Of a DNA stretch of 46,407 bases, positions 41,020 through 46,407 are shown one piece after another. The position numbers and the translations under genes were made by a program. Source of the stretch: WHSP01 sp040905505. GTDB taxonomy: Bacteria; Gemmatimonadota; Gemmatimonadetes; Longimicrobiales; Longimicrobiaceae. The stretch covers positions 1-46,407 of the forward strand of contig JBBDRL010000041.1 of NCBI GenBank assembly GCA_040905505.1. The letters run 5' to 3'. The notes beneath the pieces were generated by a model. It did no database searches and was not told where the DNA came from. It was given only the letters and a program-made list of their open reading frames with translations. Every line of letters starts with the position of its first letter. Within the stretch, counting starts at the first letter, position 1.

Positions 41020-42216
41020 ATGCACCGGCGACATTTTCTCAGGACCGGCGGCGCTGCCGCCGTTAGCATGGCGCTTGGCGGCTGCGCCCCGGGCCTTCTT
41101 GCGCAGAGTGGTCGGCGCCGCCCACTCGTCACCGTCTACCCGGTCAACGCGTCGTGGGATCGGGTGATTCGCACGACGGTGGGGCTGCGGCCGAATCGGG
41201 CGTCCGGGTTCGTCGTGAAGCCGGAGCGGTTCGACGACAAGACGGTCATCCACAATTACGGGCACGGCGGGGCGGGAATGTCGCTGTCGTGGGGGACGAG
41301 CCATCTCGCGGCCGAGCTGGCGCTGGCGCATACGGAGCGCCGCGCGGCGGTCATCGGGTCGGGAATCGTCGGCCTCACGGCCGCCCGCCAGCTCCAGCGG
41401 CGCGGATTCGACGTCACGATCTATGCGAAGTCTCTGCCCCCGGAGACTACGTCCAACAAGTCCTGGGCTGCGTTCACTCCGACGTCGGGCCTGGCGAGCC
41501 AGCGCACGCCCGAATGGGATGCACAGTTCCGGCGCGTAGTCGAGATTGCCTACCGTGAGCACCAGCTCCACGTGGGGCGCGGTTACGGGGTCGGCTGGAT
41601 TCACAGCTACTCGCCGACCAACAGCGCCGGCACAGGCGGGGGGGGAGGCGGCGGTGAAGACGGCCTGCTGCCCGCCTCCGTGAACCTCGGCACGGTCATT
41701 CTCGAGGAAGGCGAGCATCCGTTCAACACGCGCTATGCGCGCCACAGCCCCTATCTGAAGTTCGAGCCGTCGATCTACCTCGAGGCCCTCATGCGCGACG
41801 TGCTGGATTTCGGCGGCGAGATCGTCGTGCGCAGCTTCGACTCGCCGCGCGACTTCATGGCACTGCCGGAACAGCTCATCGTCAACTGCACGGGACTCGG
41901 GGCGAAGGACATCTTCGGCGACGAGGAGCTGACGCCGGTGAAGGGGCAGCTCGTCTTTCTCGTGCCGCAACCCGAGGTCGACTACTCCATGGGCGGTATG
42001 CTGCCGCGCAGCGACGGCATCGCCCTGGGCCACGTTCAGCAGCGTGGCGAGTGGTCTCTGGAAGTGGACCACGACGAGCGCATACGCGTGATGGAGAACG
42101 CGATGCGTACCTTCGGGGCCATACCGCAGCCGCCCGGCGGCATCCCGCCGCTCCGAATGGCGACGACCGTAGCCGCCGCACCGCCGGTCGAACGGTTCTT
42201 CGGCCTGGAGTCGTAG
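41020..42216 (+). CDS. Tat-exported D-amino-acid-oxidase-like FAD lipoprotein with permuted domain order
   Basis: ATG 41020 has GGAG five bases upstream and gives 398 residues. The signal is twin-arginine (HRRHFLRTGG) ending in a lipobox, ALGGC with Cys22. Residues 54-100 contain VGLRPNR, VIHNYGHGGAGMSLSWG and HLAAELA, the motifs that form the C-terminus of classical DAAO (substrate Arg and FAD contacts). Only after them comes the FAD-binding Rossmann motif, VIGSGIVGLTAARQL (111-125), which normally starts the protein. The remaining body ends with RMATTVAAAPPVERFFGLES. Thus the core appears circularly permuted. It likely oxidises D-amino acids or glycine-like amines in the periplasm, with folding and FAD loading before Tat export. 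Not part of an obvious operon. Confidence 0.88.
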   Translation: MHRRHFLRTGGAAAVSMALGGCAPGLLAQSGRRRPLVTVYPVNASWDRVIRTTVGLRPNRASGFVVKPERFDDKTVIHNYGHGGAGMSLSWGTSHLAAELALAHTERRAAVIGSGIVGLTAARQLQRRGFDVTIYAKSLPPETTSNKSWAAFTPTSGLASQRTPEWDAQFRRVVEIAYREHQLHVGRGYGVGWIHSYSPTNSAGTGGGGGGGEDGLLPASVNLGTVILEEGEHPFNTRYARHSPYLKFEPSIYLEALMRDVLDFGGEIVVRSFDSPRDFMALPEQLIVNCTGLGAKDIFGDEELTPVKGQLVFLVPQPEVDYSMGGMLPRSDGIALGHVQQRGEWSLEVDHDERIRVMENAMRTFGAIPQPPGGIPPLRMATTVAAAPPVERFFGLES

Positions 42217-42224
42217 GTTAGCGG

Positions 42225-42284
42225 CATCGCCGCACCTCAGTAGTCATCGCTGCACCTCGGTAGTCATCGCCGCACCTCTGCCGT
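42225..42284 (+). repeat. 20-bp tandem repeat, three copies
   Basis: CATCGCCGCACCTCAGTAGT at 42225, with near-identical copies at 42245 (CATCGCTGCACCTCGGTAGT) and 42265 (last six bases diverged). It abuts the inverted repeat that follows. Confidence 0.85.
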
Positions 42285-42374
42285 GTCATCCCCGCGCATG
42301 CGGGGATCCAGTAGCATGGTGACCAGGAATGAATGGTCGAGATCGCACTGGATCCCCGCATGCGCGGGGATGAC
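42285..42374. repeat. REP/BIME-like inverted repeat pair
   Basis: Arms 42285-42311 and 42348-42374 are perfect 27-bp inverted copies (outer GTCATCCCCGCGCATG, inner GCGGGGATCCAG), separated by 36 bp. Each arm has its own small palindrome, CCCCGC-GCAT-GCGGGG. This is a widespread bacterial intergenic repeat type. It separates the oxidase gene from the second SusC gene. The rest of the gap up to 42569 holds only poly-C and the SusC ribosome site. Confidence 0.9.
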
Positions 42375-42569
42375 TGCAATGGTCGGTCCCCCCCCATACG
42401 GCTCGCCAGCTGTACAGCGTGGCCTATCTGCTGCCACTGTATCTGTCCTTAACCTTGTGCGGAGACAATCTGCATCTGAGATTGTGCCGAAGCCGGGTCT
42501 CGGGCGGTGCCCGTCCGCGGACATCGGGCCGCTCACTACGTTCGGGTTCACCTCTTCGCAGGAGGGTCT

Positions 42570-45500
42570 GTGCTGAAACGTGCACTCATCCAGCTAGCCG
42601 TACTTCTGGTGATCACGGCGGCGGCCGCCGATGCCCAGCTGCGGCAGGTCCAGGGATCGGTTCGTTCCGGTTCCACCGGCGCACCGCTATCCGGCGCTGC
42701 GGTCACGGTTCCCGGAACGGCCGCGGCGACCCTGACGAACGCGACCGGAAGCTTCACGCTGTCCGTACCGGAGGGTGCCGTGCTGCTTCGAGTAAGTCTG
42801 ATTGGTTATCAGGCCGAAGAAGTAGCGATCCCGACAGGTGCGACGCCCGTTCAGGTGGCTCTTCAAGAGGACGTGCTGAACATCGAAGGCGTGGTGATCA
42901 CGGGTCAGGCGACGACGGTGGCACGACGTAACCTGGCCAATGCGGTGAGCACCGTCACGGCAGCCGAGCTGGTACCGGTCACTGCCCAGACCGTGGAGCG
43001 AGCGCTCCAGGGCAAGATCGCCGGGGCCAACATCCAGGCGAATTCGGGTGCGCCGGGTGGAGGTCTTCAGGTCGACCTGCGAGGCGTGTCCTCGATCAAC
43101 GCCGCGTCGGAGCCTCTGTGGGTCATCGACGGCGTCGTAGTGAGCAATGTCGCGATCCAGTCGAACGCGAATGCGATCACCGGTGCCAGTGCGGGCTCGA
43201 ACGCGTCGAGTCAGGACAACCCGGTGAACCGGATCGCGGACCTCAACCCCGACGACATCGAGCGGATCGAGGTGCTGAAGGGGGCGTCGGCGTCGGCTAT
43301 CTATGGATCGAACGCCAGCAACGGGGTCATCATCGTGACCACGAAGCGGGGTCTTCCGGGCGTGACGCGAATTACTGCGACGCAGCGAGTCGGATTCTCG
43401 CAGCGCTCGGACCAGATCGGTTCGCGTTCCTTCACGCGTGAGGAAGCGGCGGCGACCTACCCGAGCCTCTCACCGGCGGACCTGGACAGGTACTTCGATT
43501 CCTCTGGCGCGCCACGGCAGGCGTTCGACCTGGAGGAGCTGATCGCCGACCGGAGCGACATGGGCTCGGAGACCTCGCTGAGCATCAACGGCGGTGACGA
43601 CAACACGCGCTATTACATGTCCGGGCTGGTCCTCGCCGAGCCGGGCATCATAGAGAATACCGGGTACGACAAGCAGTCGTTGCGGGTGAATCTGGATCAG
43701 CGACTCAGCTCCAGAATCGACGTGGGGGTCAACGCCAATGTGATTCATTCGCTCGCCCGCCGCGGAATCACCAACAACGACAACACCGGGCGAAGTCTCT
43801 ACGTGGCGCTCAGCAGCACGCCGAACTTCATCGATCTGCGGCCGGGTGCGGACGGGGAATACCCGGAGAATCCGTTCTCCAACAGCAACCCGCTGCAGAC
43901 CGCGGCGATGGTCGACAACGACGAGGACGTGTGGCGCTTCATAAGCGGCGTCAACACGACCGTGAACCTGCTGGATCCGGAAGTGACCTCGCAGTCGCTC
44001 CGACTGCAGGCGAACTTCGGCGCGGACTACTTCACACAGGAGAACGAGCTGTTCGCGCCTCCTGAAGTTCAGTTCGAGCAGGCCGCGTTCGACGTGGACA
44101 ACTTCCGCGGGACTTCCCTGCTTTCCACGAGCAACAATCTGAACCTCAACGGGAACGCGAACCTCATTCACATGTTCTCGCCCGTCGGAGGCGTGTCGGC
44201 GACGACGTCGGCCGGCGTGCAGTACGTCGATCGGGACATGAACATCGGCCGGATCGTGGGTGAGAACCTGATCGCCGGGCAGCGGAACGTGGATGCCGCG
44301 ACGGCGATTCAGGTATTCGAGACCCGCGAGCGCGTCCAGACGTTGGGATTGTATGCACAGGAGGAGCTGCTGCTGCTGGATGACCGCATCCTGCTGACCG
44401 GGAGCTTGCGGGCCGACCGTAGTAGCGCCAACGGCGACCCGGGGGAGTTCTTCCTCTACCCGAAGGCCTCCGCGTCGTATCGTTTTGCCGACCTGCTCAG
44501 CGGGCTGGATGAGCTGAAGCTGCGCGTCGCCTACGGTGAGTCCGGGAATCAGCCTCTGTTCGGGCAGAAGTTCACCGCATTGACGGCGACGAACAACATC
44601 CAGGGTCTCCCGGCGCTCGTGGTGGAAGGCACTGCCGGCGACGCCGACATCACGCCGGAACGCACGCGGGAGATCGAGGGGGGCTTCGACGCCGTCCTCC
44701 TCAACGGCAACGCGAACCTGGAGTTCACGCTCTATCAGCAGAACATCACCGACCTTCTGCTGGAGCGAACGGTCGCCCCCTCGACCGGCTACTTCACGCA
44801 GTTCTTCAACGGCGGCGAGCTTCGGACGCGCGGCGTGGAAGTGGCTTTGAGCGCGACCCCGGTGCGCACCGACCAGTTCGTCTGGGTCGCGCGCGCGACG
44901 TTCTCGAGCAATGAGAGTGTGGTCACGCAGCTTCCGGTTCCTTCGTTCCGCGGCCTGGGCTTCGGCACCTCATTGGGCACGTTCGAGGTCGCGGAAGGTG
45001 AGTCGGCGACACAGATCGTCGGCTTCGTCGGCCTCGATGACGACGGCGATCCCATCGTCGAGCAGATCGGCGATGCGAACCCGGACTTCAGGGCGGGGCT
45101 GGCGAACGACCTCACGTTCGGCAACTTCAACCTGTACGGATTGCTGGATTGGCAGCGGGGCTCCGACGTCATCAACCTGACCACGTTGCTGTACGATCTC
45201 GGACAGGTGTCGCCGGACTTCGAGTTGCCGGAAGGCGTCGCCGAACCGCGGTCGGTGGACGAGTGCCATCCCGGCTGCTCGGGCATCGAGCGGCTGGGTG
45301 GATTCGGCACGTACACGCAGCCGTTCATCGAGGACGGCTCGTTCGTGAAGCTGCGGGAGCTGACGCTCTCCTACCTGCTGCCCGCGGGCCTCTTCGGTCA
45401 GGTCCTCGGATCGGTCGAGAATGCGCGCATCTCACTCAGCGGCCGTAATCTCTTCAGCATCGACGATTACTCCGGTCTGGATCCGGAGGTCAGCAACTTC

Positions 45501-45587
45501 GGCAATCAGCAGATCGGCCGGAACATCGACGTGGCGCCGTACCCGCCGAGTCGGACGTTCTGGCTTTCCGTGAGCCTGGGCTTCTGA
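42570..45587 (+). CDS. SusC/RagA-type TonB-linked outer-membrane protein (second pair)
   Basis: Start is GTG at 42570, since AGGAGGGTCT lies just upstream and it opens the signal peptide (VLKRALIQLAVLLVITAAAADAQ). The 1005-residue product has a beta regulatory domain (about 26-100: VQGSVRSGSTGAPLSGAAVTVPG), the plug with TVERALQGKIAGANIQANSG, PLWVIDGVVVSN and DDIERIEVLKGASASAIYGSNASNGVIIVTTKRG, and a barrel ending in WLSVSLGF. It is clearly related to, but well diverged from, the protein at 35060, so the two pairs probably import different substrates. Its SusD partner starts 2 bp after the stop. Confidence 0.95.
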   Translation: MLKRALIQLAVLLVITAAAADAQLRQVQGSVRSGSTGAPLSGAAVTVPGTAAATLTNATGSFTLSVPEGAVLLRVSLIGYQAEEVAIPTGATPVQVALQEDVLNIEGVVITGQATTVARRNLANAVSTVTAAELVPVTAQTVERALQGKIAGANIQANSGAPGGGLQVDLRGVSSINAASEPLWVIDGVVVSNVAIQSNANAITGASAGSNASSQDNPVNRIADLNPDDIERIEVLKGASASAIYGSNASNGVIIVTTKRGLPGVTRITATQRVGFSQRSDQIGSRSFTREEAAATYPSLSPADLDRYFDSSGAPRQAFDLEELIADRSDMGSETSLSINGGDDNTRYYMSGLVLAEPGIIENTGYDKQSLRVNLDQRLSSRIDVGVNANVIHSLARRGITNNDNTGRSLYVALSSTPNFIDLRPGADGEYPENPFSNSNPLQTAAMVDNDEDVWRFISGVNTTVNLLDPEVTSQSLRLQANFGADYFTQENELFAPPEVQFEQAAFDVDNFRGTSLLSTSNNLNLNGNANLIHMFSPVGGVSATTSAGVQYVDRDMNIGRIVGENLIAGQRNVDAATAIQVFETRERVQTLGLYAQEELLLLDDRILLTGSLRADRSSANGDPGEFFLYPKASASYRFADLLSGLDELKLRVAYGESGNQPLFGQKFTALTATNNIQGLPALVVEGTAGDADITPERTREIEGGFDAVLLNGNANLEFTLYQQNITDLLLERTVAPSTGYFTQFFNGGELRTRGVEVALSATPVRTDQFVWVARATFSSNESVVTQLPVPSFRGLGFGTSLGTFEVAEGESATQIVGFVGLDDDGDPIVEQIGDANPDFRAGLANDLTFGNFNLYGLLDWQRGSDVINLTTLLYDLGQVSPDFELPEGVAEPRSVDECHPGCSGIERLGGFGTYTQPFIEDGSFVKLRELTLSYLLPAGLFGQVLGSVENARISLSGRNLFSIDDYSGLDPEVSNFGNQQIGRNIDVAPYPPSRTFWLSVSLGF

Positions 45588-45589
45588 CC

Positions 45590-46407
45590 ATGAATCGATT
45601 TCATCACACGGAATCCAATCGACCAATGCTGAAACGATCGCTGGTGGCGCTCCTTGCGGCAGTCACGCTGACGGCCGGCTGCGATGCCCCGACCGTACCG
45701 GATTACAACAACCCGAGCATCGAGGATCTGCAGTCGAACCCCACACCGACGGGGGTGCTCACAGCGGCGACCGGGCTGCTCGTGGGAGCGCGGACGAACG
45801 TCGCCTCGCCGAACGCCTACATTTCGCTCCTCGGAATACTGGGGCGGGAATCGTACAACTTCGACACCGCCGATCCCCGATTCATCACGGAGATGCTGAT
45901 CGGGCCGCTCACGCCGGGTGGTGCGTTCGGCGGTAACCTCTGGACGCTGCGGTACCGGAATATCCGCAATGCGAACATCGTCCTCGCGGCGCTGGATCAG
46001 GTAACCGGCCTGACCGAGCAGGAACAGAACGCGATCGCGGGCTTCGCGAAGACGATTCAGGCGCTCGACTTCGTGATGGTCATCAACACACGCGACACGA
46101 ACGGCGCCGTGATCGACGTGGCCCGGTCGCTGGAGGAGCTGAACGACGACCCCCCGCCGATCGTGGGCCGGCAGGAGGTGCTGCAGCACGTCGAAAGTCT
46201 GCTGAACGAAGCGCGGACTCACCTCGAAGCTGGGGGGGGCGCCTTTCCGTTTCCGTTGAGCAGCGGCTTCAGTTCATTCTCGACTCCGGCATCGTTCCTG
46301 GAGCTCAACCGGGCGCTGAAGGCGCGTGTAGATGTGTATCAGGGTGGTTATTCCGAGGCGCTCGGCGCGCTGACAGGTTCCTTCCTGGATACGAGCGCGC
46401 CTCTGGA
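45590..46407 (+). CDS. SusD/RagB-type lipoprotein (second pair, truncated by window edge)
   Basis: An open frame of 272 codons with no stop before the right edge. ATG 45590 adds a 12-residue hydrophilic lead; ATG 45626 (MLKRSLVALLAAVTLTAGC) would give a tidy lipoprotein signal with lipobox LTAGC, and is the better candidate for the functional start. The mature part has NNPSIEDLQSNPTPTGVLTAATGLLVGAR and RYRNIRNANIVLAALD, then AIAGFAKTIQALDFVMVINTR, matching the N-terminal helical core of SusD proteins. Its coupling to the second SusC gene, 2 bp upstream, shows it is that channel's lid. The C-terminal half lies outside the window. Confidence 0.88.
   Translation, partial: MNRFHHTESNRPMLKRSLVALLAAVTLTAGCDAPTVPDYNNPSIEDLQSNPTPTGVLTAATGLLVGARTNVASPNAYISLLGILGRESYNFDTADPRFITEMLIGPLTPGGAFGGNLWTLRYRNIRNANIVLAALDQVTGLTEQEQNAIAGFAKTIQALDFVMVINTRDTNGAVIDVARSLEELNDDPPPIVGRQEVLQHVESLLNEARTHLEAGGGAFPFPLSSGFSSFSTPASFLELNRALKARVDVYQGGYSEALGALTGSFLDTSAPL

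Noticed and set aside
42225..42374. CRISPR or insertion-sequence end
   Set aside because: The direct repeats have no unique spacers, and the inverted repeat flanks only 36 bp with no transposase, so a REP element is the simpler reading.

Overview
The window is GC-rich chromosomal DNA (roughly two thirds G+C by eye), densely coded, with no RNA genes, phage genes or insertion sequences that I can see. Two SusC/SusD outer-membrane pairs, a BatA/DUF58/MoxR cluster and a TonB-linked lifestyle point to a Gram-negative bacterium. The high GC, ordinary Shine-Dalgarno and -35/-10 signals, and the mix of SusCD with DUF4175, DUF4159, BlaI/M56 and Tat-exported FAD lipoproteins suggest Gemmatimonadota rather than Bacteroidota. 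That placement is inference; no 16S or marker gene is present.

Region 1 (1-13903, all minus strand) looks like one long operon transcribed leftwards: DUF4159 protein, a vWA/glutamine-amidotransferase-like membrane protein, a caspase-like protein lacking the expected Cys, a TPR zinc metallopeptidase, a MoxR AAA+ ATPase, a DUF58 vWA protein, a BatA-like vWA membrane protein, and a DUF4175 protein that runs off the left edge through a 15-bp tandem repeat. It reads as an envelope-located MoxR/vWA chaperone system with two protease-like partners built in.

Region 2 (14288-23167): a lone GntR regulator, then a leftward metal-uptake operon (MntR-like DtxR regulator, TroA-like lipoprotein, ABC ATPase, two permeases that both carry C-terminal winged-helix-like extensions) behind a TTTAGG-N4-CCTAAA operator. 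Upstream on the same strand lie a TonB receptor and a very histidine-rich exported protein, which together suggest an outer-to-inner membrane metal import route.

Region 3 (23286-32501): an S9 peptidase; a leftward TolC-BlaI-M56 operon in which the M56 sensor carries three tandem carbohydrate-binding-like domains; a sulfotransferase; and a small c-type cytochrome lipoprotein.

Region 4 (32880-34621): amt and a P-II protein with an altered T-loop, overlapping by 4 bp.

Region 5 (35060-46407): a SusC/SusD pair with a downstream outer-membrane barrel protein and a strong terminator, a Tat-exported D-amino-acid-oxidase-like lipoprotein whose domain order appears circularly permuted, a REP-like inverted repeat, and a second SusC/SusD pair truncated by the right edge.

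The main candidates for new biology are the MoxR cluster with its protease-like partners, the M56/triple-CBM sensor, the metal importer with regulator-like permease tails and a His-rich partner, and the permuted oxidase.
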